Positions 8,823 through 17,297 of a stretch of DNA of 34,807 nucleotides are shown piece after piece. The position numbers were made by a program, and so were the translations under genes. Under the pieces are notes generated by a model that saw only the letters and a list, made by a program, of their open reading frames with translations, had not been told where the DNA came from and ran no database searches. Location of the stretch: the NCBI GenBank assembly GCA_028287865.1, contig JAQBOU010000097.1, positions 1 through 34,807 of the forward strand, read 5' to 3'. Source of the DNA: Mucilaginibacter sp. (GTDB lineage: Bacteria > Bacteroidota > Bacteroidia > Sphingobacteriales > Sphingobacteriaceae). Numbering within the stretch: the stretch's first letter is position 1; each line of letters starts with the position of its first letter.

Positions 8823-11800
8823 GGTGTTGGATATTTAAATTGGTGGTTTTGGTTGATTCTTCCGGCATTAATGATGGTTCGTCGTAGGTTGTTTTATTTT
8901 GTACCCAGGCAAATACCATAGGCAGTATAAACAAGGCAGCAAGCGTTGACGCAAACAGGCCGCCGATAACTGCGCGGCCAAGTGGGGCGGATTGTTCGCC
9001 AGCCTCACCCATGCCCGAAGCCATCGGGATCATCCCGGCAATCATTGCCAAGCTTGTCATCAGGATTGGCCGTAAACGGATAGAGGCACTGGTAATTGCA
9101 GCTTTGGTGGAATCCCTGAACTCCAGCCGCAATTTTTCAGCGTTGGTTACGATCAGTATAGCATTTGCTACCGATACCCCCGTTGACATGATCATACCCA
9201 TGTACGACTGCAGGTTGAGTGTGGAACCTGTTATTAATAGGGCGGTTATTGAACCTAATATTACGGCCGGGATAGTTACCAGTACCGTTAACGATACTTT
9301 AAAGGATTGATAGTTTGCGGCCAGCAATAAGAATATTACCAGGATTGCAAACGCCAACCCGTTTTGCAGGCTGGTTAGCGTCTCAGTTAAAAGACCTGAC
9401 ATACCGCCAATTTCTGCAATTAAGCCTTTGGGAGGGGCACCTATGGATTGCACCGCATTCTGAACAGCAGTAGTAGCCGAACCAAGATCCTTTTTATAAA
9501 TATTTGCGCTTACCGTGATAAAACGCCGGGGACCGGTGCGGTCATACTCGCCGGGAGCTGTAGTTATTTTAAAAGTGGCAACATCTGCAAGGGTAGGGCT
9601 GCTTTGGCCTTTTAAAAGAGGTATCTCCTTCAGCTCATCCATATTATCCATCACATACTCAGGTACCTGGGCCTGTACCTGGTAGGTATAAGCATTTTTC
9701 TCATCCAGCCATAAATTTTTTAGTGTAAACCGGCTGGAGGAGGTACTTGCCGTTACGGAACGTGCAATATCACTTACATTTAATCCTAATTGCGATACTT
9801 TTAAACGGTCGAGCGTGATGGCAATTACCGGGTAATCCAAAGGCTGATTTATTTGCACGTCGCGCAGGTAGGGAATTTGTTTCAGTTTCCCTAAAACCTT
9901 GTACGCGTAAGTTTTTATCTGCTGCAGATCCTTACCTGCCACCTGAACTTCTATGGGCGTATTGGCGCCCTGGCTCATGATCTTTTCAGTCATGTCGATA
10001 GGTTCAAAAGTAATTGACATTTCGGGTAGCTCATGGGCTATGTTTTTTCGCAGCGCATCCTTTAACTCGTCCATATTAACCTTATAATTTTCGTCAAGGT
10101 TTACCTGTAAAACGGCCTCGTGTGTGCCGGTATTAAAAACGTACAGGTTGCTGCTTCCAAAACTGCTGGGCACTAAACCAATATAGCCGGATGTGATTTT
10201 CACATGGTTATTTACGGTCTGGTCTATAATGTGCAATACCTGTTTAAATTTGTCTTCCGTACGTTCCAATCTTGTGCCCTGGGGTTCTTTTAAGCGGATC
10301 TGGAACTGGCCGTTATTGAGTTTTGGCATCATATCTTTACCAATAACAACAAATCCAATACCGGCCAATACAATTACCACAACCAGGTAAGTGAGTACGT
10401 ACAGTTTTTTACGCGGCATTAAGCGCTTTATAATTTTTATAAACCGCTGTTTAACTTTTTCAAAAAGATCGTTTTCTTCAGGATGCTCTTCTTCCTGCTG
10501 CTGGTGCATATTCACCTGACCTTCCTCATAGCTATCCATTGATTCCCCTGCATGGGCATGTACTTTGCCGTGGTGATAAGTTTGATAGCGCTCTGCTTTT
10601 ATCATCCAGTTGCTTAATATGGGCACCAGGGTTTGAGCAATAATGAAAGAAACGATCATGGTTAAGCCGATTGACATCGACAACGGTAAAAACATCGCCT
10701 TTGGCACACCATTCATCATAAAGGATGGAGCAAAAACGGCCAGGATACATAATAATATCAGTAACAGGGGAAACGAAATTTCCTCGCAGGCATCATAAAT
10801 AGCCAGCCGTTTGGATTTTCCCATTTCCAGGTGCTGGTGGATGTTTTCGATGGTCACCGTTGCCTGATCGACGAGGATGCCAATAGCCAGCGCCAGCCCG
10901 CTCAATGTCATAATGTTTATGGTTTGCCCAAATAAGCTAAGCAAAAGTACCCCGATTAATATGGATACCGGAATAGTGATCACCACAATTAAACTGCTGC
11001 GCCAGTCGCGCAAAAATAACAATACCATTAACCCGGTTAATATCGCGCCAAGGCCGCCTTCGGTCATTAAGCTTTTTACAGCGTTTACCACAAACACTGA
11101 TTGGTCAAATTCATAGGAGATTTTTACATCATTTGGCAACAGGCTTTGCATTTCGGGCAGCTTACTTTTTAAATTTTGAACCACTGTCCAAGTTGATGCC
11201 GAAGCCGTTTTTACCACCGGAATATAAACAGAACGTTTGCCATTGATGAGTGCATAATCCACTGTAACATCGGCTGCATCGGTAACCCTTGCTATATCCT
11301 TCACATAAATCGGCACTCCATTTTTGGTGATCACCGGAATATTGCCAAAGTTTTCGGAGTTTTTAATCAAGGTATTCATAGTGGTTAGATACATGGTATT
11401 GCCAACCCTGAGGTTACCTGACGGCGACATCACATTGTATTTTGACAATGCTTCAACCACCTCATCAGGGGTAAGGTTAAAGCTTCTCAATTTATTCGGA
11501 TCAATACTAAAAACAATTGTTCTGGCATTTGACCCAAACGGCGGCGGGGCAGACAGGCCCGGTATAGTTGAAAACATCGGCCGGATGCGGGTGGCGGCCA
11601 GGTCATAAATGTCTTTCAAATTTTCACTTTTACTATCCAAAACCAGTTCTCCCACCGGCAGGGATGAAGCATCGTACCTGATCACCTGCGGAGGTAAAGC
11701 ACCTGGAGGAAAAAAGCTTTGCGCCCTGTTAACCTGCAGGGCTACCTGGGCCGAAGCTTCGGCCATATTGGTAGTTTCGTAAAACGATATTTTAACGATT

Positions 11801-12066
11801 GTTAAGCCTTGTATGCTTTTACTGCTGATGTTCTTTACACCATCAACATAAAGGAACTGATTTTGCAGTCCTGTTGCAAAGAAACCTTCCATTTGCTGCG
11901 GCGACATGCCGCCGTAGGATTCGATCACATAGATTGTTGGAAGGTTAAGCTTCGGGAAAATATCGATCGGTATATTTATTGCACTGAGCACTGCAAATAT
12001 TAAAAGGCTCATGGTTATTACTATTACAGTAACAGGCCTTTTCAGTGCGGATGTGACCATTGACAT
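8812..12066 (-). CDS. RND efflux permease (HAE1/AcrB-like)
   Basis: Inner-membrane, proton-driven efflux pump of 1084 residues with the usual duplicated layout: helix 1 (about 10-30), a large periplasmic loop, helices 2-6, a cytoplasmic linker, helix 7, a second periplasmic loop and helices 8-12. The TM4 relay motif reads GILVDQATVTIENIH, with Asp400 followed by Gln401 where AcrB has two Asp. The TM10 motif reads GVSVANAIL, with Ala967 where AcrB has its relay Lys. The linker at about 492-535 is rich in His, Gln and Glu (HHGKVHAHAG, HQQQEEEHPEE). It starts 6 bp after the outer-membrane factor gene and overlaps the adaptor. Family certain, substrate unknown. Confidence 0.94.
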   Translation of the reverse strand: MSMVTSALKRPVTVIVITMSLLIFAVLSAINIPIDIFPKLNLPTIYVIESYGGMSPQQMEGFFATGLQNQFLYVDGVKNISSKSIQGLTIVKISFYETTNMAEASAQVALQVNRAQSFFPPGALPPQVIRYDASSLPVGELVLDSKSENLKDIYDLAATRIRPMFSTIPGLSAPPPFGSNARTIVFSIDPNKLRSFNLTPDEVVEALSKYNVMSPSGNLRVGNTMYLTTMNTLIKNSENFGNIPVITKNGVPIYVKDIARVTDAADVTVDYALINGKRSVYIPVVKTASASTWTVVQNLKSKLPEMQSLLPNDVKISYEFDQSVFVVNAVKSLMTEGGLGAILTGLMVLLFLRDWRSSLIVVITIPVSILIGVLLLSLFGQTINIMTLSGLALAIGILVDQATVTIENIHQHLEMGKSKRLAIYDACEEISFPLLLILLCILAVFAPSFMMNGVPKAMFLPLSMSIGLTMIVSFIIAQTLVPILSNWMIKAERYQTYHHGKVHAHAGESMDSYEEGQVNMHQQQEEEHPEENDLFEKVKQRFIKIIKRLMPRKKLYVLTYLVVVIVLAGIGFVVIGKDMMPKLNNGQFQIRLKEPQGTRLERTEDKFKQVLHIIDQTVNNHVKITSGYIGLVPSSFGSSNLYVFNTGTHEAVLQVNLDENYKVNMDELKDALRKNIAHELPEMSITFEPIDMTEKIMSQGANTPIEVQVAGKDLQQIKTYAYKVLGKLKQIPYLRDVQINQPLDYPVIAITLDRLKVSQLGLNVSDIARSVTASTSSSRFTLKNLWLDEKNAYTYQVQAQVPEYVMDNMDELKEIPLLKGQSSPTLADVATFKITTAPGEYDRTGPRRFITVSANIYKKDLGSATTAVQNAVQSIGAPPKGLIAEIGGMSGLLTETLTSLQNGLAFAILVIFLLLAANYQSFKVSLTVLVTIPAVILGSITALLITGSTLNLQSYMGMIMSTGVSVANAILIVTNAEKLRLEFRDSTKAAITSASIRLRPILMTSLAMIAGMIPMASGMGEAGEQSAPLGRAVIGGLFASTLAALFILPMVFAWVQNKTTYDEPSLMPEESTKTTNLNIQHHEI

Positions 12067-12072
12067 AGTTGA

Positions 12073-13530
12073 TTATTTTAATAAGTTTAAAACAGAATTT
12101 ACCTGGTTCTCGGTAATGGCTTTCTGGAACAGCGCATTTGAGTAATCATATTTGGCCTGCATGTAATCAGTTTCAGCGCGATACAGAATATTAAGGGCTG
12201 CATCCAGCGTAATAATATCTGATAAGCCATTTCTATATAGTGACAGGTTTTGCCGGTAGCTGTCATTTGCAGATTTCAGCTGATTTGGGATTTCTTTTAA
12301 GCGGTTTAAAGCAGTCTGCATTTCTACATCTGCCTGGCTGGCACTTACGGAGAGCAGTTGCTCTTGTTCCTGCAGTTTTTTAGATGCATAGTCAGTACTG
12401 GCTTTTTGCGTACGCAATTTTAGCTGTCTTCTCCGCAGATCGAACAAGTTATAAGATACGCCAACACCTATCAGGTAATTGCCTCTTTGAAAGCCATAGC
12501 CCGTTGAAAGACTATTGTATTGCCCGGCAGCGTCAACGCTCGACCCGCGGCCCCATGCTGCAGCTTCGAGGGATATTTTGGGATTATATAGATTTTTAAC
12601 CAGGTTTTCGCGTTCCAGGTTATTTTGATAAACAGACCTGTAATAATTGATCAACGGGTGATTGATGGTATCCTGCGGAAATAAATAAGCAGCTGGCTGA
12701 CCGATCAACGTATTTTCGATGGTTGTATCAGGCACTATTGACTGGTACGGAAAACCGCTCACAGCCGAAAGCTGTAATTGAACCTGCTTCAGCTGGTTAT
12801 TTACTTCTATATAATTTAGCCTGGCTTTTGACAGCTCGGCCTGTGCAATACTTGTATCAACACCGGCCCGTACGCCGCTTTTGGCAAGTGACATAATCGA
12901 CCGCAAGATCTCCCCGGTACGCTGAATATTCTGGTATTGTATACCGAGCAGACCCTGTAAGCGGAGAAGTTGTAAATAACCGCTGATGGTGTAAGCTTTC
13001 AGATCGTACTTTGACTCTGCATACTGGCTTTGCTGAACCGTTATATCTGAATTGGCAACTTTATTTTGAGCCCTGTATTTACCGAAGTTGTAAACTTCCC
13101 AATTGAGTTCGGCAATTCCAAGGTTATCTGATAACGCAGTGGTAACATTGGTATTATGGATACCACCCGAACTGGAAGGGATAATACCGAAGCCAAAATA
13201 AGGGCCGGTAGTATTGTTACTTGTACCTAAATCTGCCTGGTAATTTAATGTCAGGTCGGGCAGCCAGTTATTTCGTACTTCGTTTGCTTGCGCACGACGG
13301 ATAAGTATGGCCGCCGAATCCGTTAATAACGCAGGCGCTTTTTGATCAACGCTGTTAAGTAACTGTCTTAAAGTTATGGCCGACGATTGCATTGCATTCG
13401 CCGGTGGCGGCATTAGTATATTGCCGGGGAATGGTTTTGGTGTGTTGGCAGGTAATGATTGCTGTGCATTGGCGGCTATTGCAATCAATAGCAATACGCA
13501 CAAATACAAGCATCTCTTATAGTTGAACAT
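12073..13530 (-). CDS. TolC-family outer-membrane efflux protein
   Basis: Outer-membrane channel of the tripartite pump, 485 residues, with a signal peptide ending AANAQ at residue 23. Two TolC repeats are visible as long helical stretches: QYAESKYDLKAYTISGYLQL through KSGVRAGVDTSIAQAELSKA in the first half, and QADVEMQTALNRLKEIPNQL through NGLSDIITLDAALNILYRAE in the second. Both carry the typical motif of GV or GL, then D, then a helix of A, E and L. It is the first gene of the operon. An N-terminal Pro/Ala-rich stretch (about 24-50) precedes the first domain. Confidence 0.92.
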   Translation of the reverse strand: MFNYKRCLYLCVLLLIAIAANAQQSLPANTPKPFPGNILMPPPANAMQSSAITLRQLLNSVDQKAPALLTDSAAILIRRAQANEVRNNWLPDLTLNYQADLGTSNNTTGPYFGFGIIPSSSGGIHNTNVTTALSDNLGIAELNWEVYNFGKYRAQNKVANSDITVQQSQYAESKYDLKAYTISGYLQLLRLQGLLGIQYQNIQRTGEILRSIMSLAKSGVRAGVDTSIAQAELSKARLNYIEVNNQLKQVQLQLSAVSGFPYQSIVPDTTIENTLIGQPAAYLFPQDTINHPLINYYRSVYQNNLERENLVKNLYNPKISLEAAAWGRGSSVDAAGQYNSLSTGYGFQRGNYLIGVGVSYNLFDLRRRQLKLRTQKASTDYASKKLQEQEQLLSVSASQADVEMQTALNRLKEIPNQLKSANDSYRQNLSLYRNGLSDIITLDAALNILYRAETDYMQAKYDYSNALFQKAITENQVNSVLNLLK

Positions 13531-13623
13531 TTCAATAATGAATTAGATGAATATTATAACAAAATATAAAGGCTATAAAGCCAAATTGTTAAATAATCGC
13601 GGAAGGCGATTAACAAAGAAATG

Positions 13624-14034
13624 TCAGATAAGAAGTGCGCTGTTGATCAGCCAGGTTCCCCTGTCGGGGTGCAAGTTTAATTGTAAGCGGCGCAAAAACC
13701 GGGCGCTTATACCAGCCTGTATATTAAAAAGAATAGGGAATAGAATACCCAGGAAAAATGAAAACCGCAAAAATAGCTGGGTGCCAGGCTCTGCAAGCTT
13801 TTTTTGAACAGCGCTCATGTTGAACCGGCTGTTTTCTGAATATTCCAGCGTGCGCTTGGTGAACGCTTTTACTAAAATATTTTTGCCCAAAGGAGGGTGG
13901 ATGCGGCTAAACATGGTAAACCCTAAAAATGGCTTGGCCACTAATAGCATTACAGCAAAACAGAAATATATTTTAGCCGGTTTGAACAGGTGCATGTTTA
14001 AAAACAATAATATTATAATACTATTGAAATACAA
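13624..14034 (-). CDS. small membrane protein of unknown function
   Basis: Not recognised as a named family. The ORF gives 136 residues; the more likely start is the internal ATG at 13995 (MHLFKPAKIYFCF), which gives 123 residues and drops an AT-rich leader. Two hydrophobic segments are visible, KIYFCFAVMLLVAKPFLGF near the N-terminus and FLRFSFFLGILFPILFNI in the second half. A basic loop between them contains KAFTKRTLEYSENSRFN, and a basic tail follows. It lies 93 bp upstream of the efflux operon on the same strand, so it could be co-transcribed, but nothing ties it to efflux. No overlapping ORF is a better candidate. Confidence 0.6.
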   Translation of the reverse strand: MYFNSIIILLFLNMHLFKPAKIYFCFAVMLLVAKPFLGFTMFSRIHPPLGKNILVKAFTKRTLEYSENSRFNMSAVQKKLAEPGTQLFLRFSFFLGILFPILFNIQAGISARFLRRLQLNLHPDRGTWLINSALLI

Positions 14035-14206
14035 AGTTCGACAGAAATTGTTAAATAAAACTTCGGTAACATTAATGTTGCAAAGGTGGAATTAACAAGA
14101 TTTCTTTTAAGTGGGAATCTATTTCAAGAATAAGTATAATTGTAAATAGAAAATGTTACCGTTTTAAGAGCGGGTTATTTTTGTTGGGTGTTCCATTTTT
14201 TGAGAA

Positions 14207-14242
14207 GGAACGCGTGGAACGTTTGGAACGGGTGGAACACTT
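14207..14242. repeat. four tandem 9-bp GGAAC repeats
   Basis: Four consecutive 9-mers, GGAACGCGT, GGAACGTTT, GGAACGGGT and GGAACACTT, with GGAAC invariant except for the base after it. GTGTTCCA about 12 bp upstream (14188-14195) is the reverse complement of TGGAACAC at the end of the array, so the block can also fold back on itself. Confidence 0.8.
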
Positions 14243-14286
14243 GATATAAACCTATTTAATTATATATAGTACAGTTATTTATGTTT

Positions 14287-14313
14287 TTTAGTTAAATAAT
14301 AAGTTTAACTAAA
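14287..14313. promoter_or_regulatory. operator-like inverted repeat upstream of the DUF1080 gene
   Basis: Perfect 10-bp arms TTTAGTTAAA and TTTAACTAAA separated by 7 bp, about 77 bp before the DUF1080 start and overlapping a TATGTTTT near-match to a -7 box. Half-sites of the same kind (TTTAGTT and AACTAAA) flank a 13-bp gap upstream of the isomerase gene at 30923. A regulator binding site is inferred, not shown. Confidence 0.45.
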
Positions 14314-14389
14314 TAGATCGGCGATCTACCAGTTGAACGCCCAATAAATTAGAAAACCAAGTTACCGATTACCAACTATAAAACCTGAT

Positions 14390-15763
14390 ATGAAAAATCT
14401 AACCCAAAAAATCGCAGTCGTTTTTTTGTTCGCAACTTTCCTTATTCCATTAATCAGCAAAGCACAAAGCAGTCCGGAATTATTTGATGGTAAAACCCTT
14501 AAGGGCTGGAAACGCCTGGCCGGAACAGCGGATTATAAGGTGGAAGACGGTGCTATCGTTGGTACAACCGTGCTTAACTCCGGTAATACTTTTCTGGTAA
14601 CAGATAAAGAATACGGCGACTTTATTTTGGAGATGGATACTAAAATTGAAAGCCCGCTAAGTAATTCAGGAGTTCAAACCCGTAGCCATTATGATCCATC
14701 CGGCAATAACGGTAAAGGCAAAGTTTATGGCAGGCAGTTTGAGATCGATCCATCAGTACGCAAATGGTCGGGTGGGATCTATGACGAGGGCAGGCGCGAT
14801 TGGCTGTATCCGCTTGATCTGAACGCAAAGGCTAAAGATGCGTTTAAGGTGGGTGAATATAACCACATCCGTATAGAATGTATCGGCAACGAAATGAAAA
14901 CATGGATAAACGGCACCCCGGTTGCTTACATGGTGGATACAGTTGATAGCAAAGGATTTATCGGTTTACAGGTTCATGCAGTAAGCACAACTGAGCAAGC
15001 CGGTAAAAAAGTGTATTTCAAAAATCTCCGCATCCAAACAAAAAACCTGGTACCTAAGCCATTTCCGAAAGATGTATTCGTGGTAAATTACACACCTAAT
15101 ACCCTATCTGCCCATGAAAAAGCAAGTGGCTGGAAATTACTGTACGATGGTCATACCTCAACCGGATGGCGCGGGGCAACAATAACTGCGTTTCCGGCTA
15201 AAGGCTGGGTGTATAACGAAGGCGCTATGCATGTACTGCCATCGGCCGGGAAAGAAGAGTCAGGCGGCGGCGATATTGTTACTGATGACATGTACAGCGC
15301 GTTTGACCTCTCCTTCGAATTTAAATTAACACCGGGAGCCAATACCGGCGTAAAATACTTTGTTACCCTGAGCGAAGTTACCAAAGGATCGGCTATTGGT
15401 TTGGAATACCAGGTTTTGGATGATGCGCTGCACCCCGATGCCAAGCTGGGCCGTAATGGCGACCGCACGCTGGCCTCTCTTTACGACCTGATCCCATCCA
15501 AAAAACAGGAGCGTTTTACAAGGTCGATAGGAGCATGGAATACCGGCCGGATCGTGGTTTATCCTGATAACCATGTGGAGCATTATTTAAACGGCGTTAA
15601 AGTACTAGAGTATGAAAGAGGCTCAAAAGAGTTCCGCGACCTGGTAGCCATTAGTAAATATGTGATCTGGAAAAACTTCGGCGAAGCCAAAGAAGGGCAT
15701 ATTTTATTACAGGACCATGGAAATGAGGCGTATTTCAGGAGTATTAAGATCAGAAAGCTGTAA
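14390..15763 (+). CDS. secreted protein with two DUF1080 (3-keto-disaccharide hydrolase) domains
   Basis: Exported 457-residue protein with a signal peptide (to about residue 26, ending SKAQ). Two concanavalin-like DUF1080 domains follow: one opens with ELFDGKTLKGWKRL (about 30-215), the other with LLYDGHTSTGWRGATI (about 248-455). Both contain the usual core, seen as LEMDTKIESPLSNSGVQTR and LSFEFKLTPGANTGVKYFV, with GRQFEIDPS and GLEYQVLDD as the ligand-side strands. Members of this family act on 3-keto-glycosides in Bacteroidetes and related groups; which substrate this one acts on cannot be read. It stands alone as a transcript, with an operator-like palindrome upstream. Confidence 0.88.
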   Translation: MKNLTQKIAVVFLFATFLIPLISKAQSSPELFDGKTLKGWKRLAGTADYKVEDGAIVGTTVLNSGNTFLVTDKEYGDFILEMDTKIESPLSNSGVQTRSHYDPSGNNGKGKVYGRQFEIDPSVRKWSGGIYDEGRRDWLYPLDLNAKAKDAFKVGEYNHIRIECIGNEMKTWINGTPVAYMVDTVDSKGFIGLQVHAVSTTEQAGKKVYFKNLRIQTKNLVPKPFPKDVFVVNYTPNTLSAHEKASGWKLLYDGHTSTGWRGATITAFPAKGWVYNEGAMHVLPSAGKEESGGGDIVTDDMYSAFDLSFEFKLTPGANTGVKYFVTLSEVTKGSAIGLEYQVLDDALHPDAKLGRNGDRTLASLYDLIPSKKQERFTRSIGAWNTGRIVVYPDNHVEHYLNGVKVLEYERGSKEFRDLVAISKYVIWKNFGEAKEGHILLQDHGNEAYFRSIKIRKL

Positions 15764-15787
15764 TCCGGTCCTCATGACATCGATTTG

Positions 15788-15880
15788 AAAAATTCCTCCC
15801 AGTGAAGGGGTGCGGTTGACAGTGAAGTAGCAGGGGAGGGGTTTCGCAGCGAATGCCCGCTGAGTAGTTTCCAGAAAATT
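15788..15880. repeat. left direct repeat flanking element E1
   Basis: About 93 bp, matched by 16075-16167 with small indels. The central stretch TGCGGTTGACAGTGAAGTAG is identical in the two copies, and similarity continues through TTTCGC, AATGCC and TTTCCA. It ends exactly where element E1 begins. Confidence 0.8.
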
Positions 15881-16060
15881 CCCGCCCGTTCAAGTGTCCA
15901 CACTTGAATGCAAAAAGTTTAAGCATCCACGCTTAAATTATTAACTATTTCTAAAGAGCGTTCAGATTCGCACCGATATATCAAAATTTGCAATGCATGT
16001 TTTTGACGTAAGCGTGGACGCTTACAATTTCAGGTGTCCAAGTGTAGACACTTGAACAGG
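15881..16060 (-). repeat. nested-palindrome element E1
   Basis: Four hairpins in mirror order: TTCAAGTGTCCACACTTGAA (15889-15908), TTTAAGCATCCACGCTTAAA (15918-15937), a core of about 70 bp, GTAAGCGTGGACGCTTAC (16008-16025) and CAAGTGTAGACACTTG (16039-16054). The left margin CCCGCCCGTTCAAG equals the reverse complement of the right margin of E2 apart from one base, and the right margin matches the left margin of E2, so E1 is the inverted counterpart of E2. Strand is given relative to E2. The cores are unrelated. Confidence 0.8.
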
Positions 16061-16074
16061 CGATGGTTGCCGCT

Positions 16075-16167
16075 AAAATTCCCTCCCAAGGGAGGGGTGC
16101 GGTTGACAGTGAAGTAGCAGGGAGGGGTTTCGCCGGCCAATGCCTGCTAATCAATTTCCAAAAGAAT
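16075..16167. repeat. right direct repeat flanking element E1
   Basis: Second copy of the 15788-15880 repeat. It opens with the small hairpin CCTCCCAAGGGAGG, of which the left copy keeps a decayed version. The 26 bases beginning GGGGTGCGGTTGAC are identical to the left copy. Confidence 0.8.
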
Positions 16168-16190
16168 AAGCATTAATGAACAGTTCGTAA

Positions 16191-16239
16191 ACCCCTGCCT
16201 CCACCTTCCCTCCAAAGGAGTCCTATGGACCAGGGAAGG
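16191..16239. repeat. partial inverted copy of the pst-type palindromic repeat
   Basis: The reverse complement reads GTCCATAGGACTCCTTTGGA followed by GGGAAGGT, matching the right half of the element at 5165-5267 (GTCCGTAGGACTCCTTTGGA) with one mismatch in that stretch. It sits just downstream of cydB on the minus strand. Confidence 0.65.
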
Positions 16240-16277
16240 AATCGCAAGGTCCTTGTTTTTAATCCCGATTCATTCAT

Positions 16278-17291
16278 TCACACTACCTCATTCTTCTTCT
16301 GAAAACTATAATACAAATAGAATAACGAAGGAAGTATTAAAAAGCTACCTATAATAAGCCCCCAGCCTAAATCGTCTATAGTTTTTGGCGGGGCATGCAG
16401 CGCCATTAATGATAAATTTTGACCGCCCTTTACCATCACCATATAAGGCCAGTGCATATAACCCACCGCTAAAAGGATCATGGTTACCTGGAAACCGGCA
16501 AATATCCTGATGATCTTTCTTTTTCCCTTATAGATCAGCACCCAAAGCGTAATCAGCGACAAAGTTGCAGCTATTACCGCTACCAGGCTCACGGGATTGC
16601 CAAATATCCAGTGTGCCAGGCGGATATGTTCAATTTCAGCCGCTAAAAATACCGCACCACCAAAAATTACCGCAATAATGTTCATAACCCTGGCTTTTTT
16701 AATAAAACGACGGGCGTCATTATCATCTTCAGCCTCGCCGATGAGGTAAATAGCTGCCAGGTAACCGCTTAAGGCTACAGTAAATAGTCCTACGGCAACC
16801 GAAAAATAGTTAAGCCAGCTAAAAATATAGCCCGTAACAAACGAGGTAGGGTGCAGGTCTATTTGCCTGGAGATAACGCTCCCGGCAATAATGCCTAAAA
16901 ACAGCGGGGTAACAAAGCTGGAATAGACAAATACGTGATTATAGATCCGCTGCGTATTTTCGCCTTTTATAGCATCATAGTTTCTGAAAGAGAAAGCGGT
17001 ACCCCGGGCAGTGATTCCCAGCAGCATAATAAGCAGCGGGATATGCAGGTAAGTACACATTTGGCTGTATATAAACGGAAAGCCAACAAACATGATCACC
17101 ACGGCTATGATCAGCCACATGTGGTTTGCTTCCCAAATAGGGCCCATTGCCTGATACATGGTTTTTCGGGTGCGTGATTTATTTTTATCCGAGGTAAAAA
17201 GCTCGATAATACCCGCGCCAAAATCGGCCCCGCCAAGCAAAAAATATAACACAATGGCTAAAAACAAAAAAGCGATCACAACATATAACAT
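16278..17291 (-). CDS. cydB: cytochrome bd ubiquinol oxidase subunit II
   Basis: Membrane subunit of the cytochrome bd terminal oxidase, which oxidises quinol and reduces O2 at high affinity. The 337 residues hold about eight or nine transmembrane segments. Family hallmarks include the N-terminal GGADFGAGIIELF and GPIWEANHMWLI (about 51-62), with the conserved Trp-Glu-x-Asn-His block, and LLIMLLGITARGTAFSFRNY. It starts 6 bp after cydA and ends in the repeat-rich region. No cydX-like small ORF or cydCD genes are visible nearby, which is common in this phylum. Confidence 0.95.
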   Translation of the reverse strand: MLYVVIAFLFLAIVLYFLLGGADFGAGIIELFTSDKNKSRTRKTMYQAMGPIWEANHMWLIIAVVIMFVGFPFIYSQMCTYLHIPLLIMLLGITARGTAFSFRNYDAIKGENTQRIYNHVFVYSSFVTPLFLGIIAGSVISRQIDLHPTSFVTGYIFSWLNYFSVAVGLFTVALSGYLAAIYLIGEAEDDNDARRFIKKARVMNIIAVIFGGAVFLAAEIEHIRLAHWIFGNPVSLVAVIAATLSLITLWVLIYKGKRKIIRIFAGFQVTMILLAVGYMHWPYMVMVKGGQNLSLMALHAPPKTIDDLGWGLIIGSFLILPSLFYLYYSFQKKNEVV

Positions 17292-17297
17292 AAGCTT

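Larger units (their letters stand above)
14035..14389. other. intergenic region with repeats and operator-like palindromes
   Basis: A 355-bp region between divergently oriented genes. It holds four tandem 9-bp repeats at 14207-14242 and an inverted repeat at 14287-14313, annotated separately. No additional gene was seen. The DUF1080 promoter is probably in the last 110 bp; TATGTTTT at about 14279-14287 is a near match to the Bacteroidetes TAnnTTTG box. Confidence 0.5.
15764..16277. other. 514-bp gene-free region packed with repeats
   Basis: Lies between the convergent DUF1080 and cydB genes. It holds a pair of long direct repeats (15788-15880 and 16075-16167), the nested-palindrome element E1 between them (15881-16060), and an inverted half copy of the pst-type repeat (16191-16239). 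No coding potential was seen. Confidence 0.75.

Noticed and set aside
13547-13807. 86-residue plus-strand ORF
   Set aside because: Highly basic, overlaps the 13624-14034 minus-strand gene, whose hydrophobic segments look more like a real protein.
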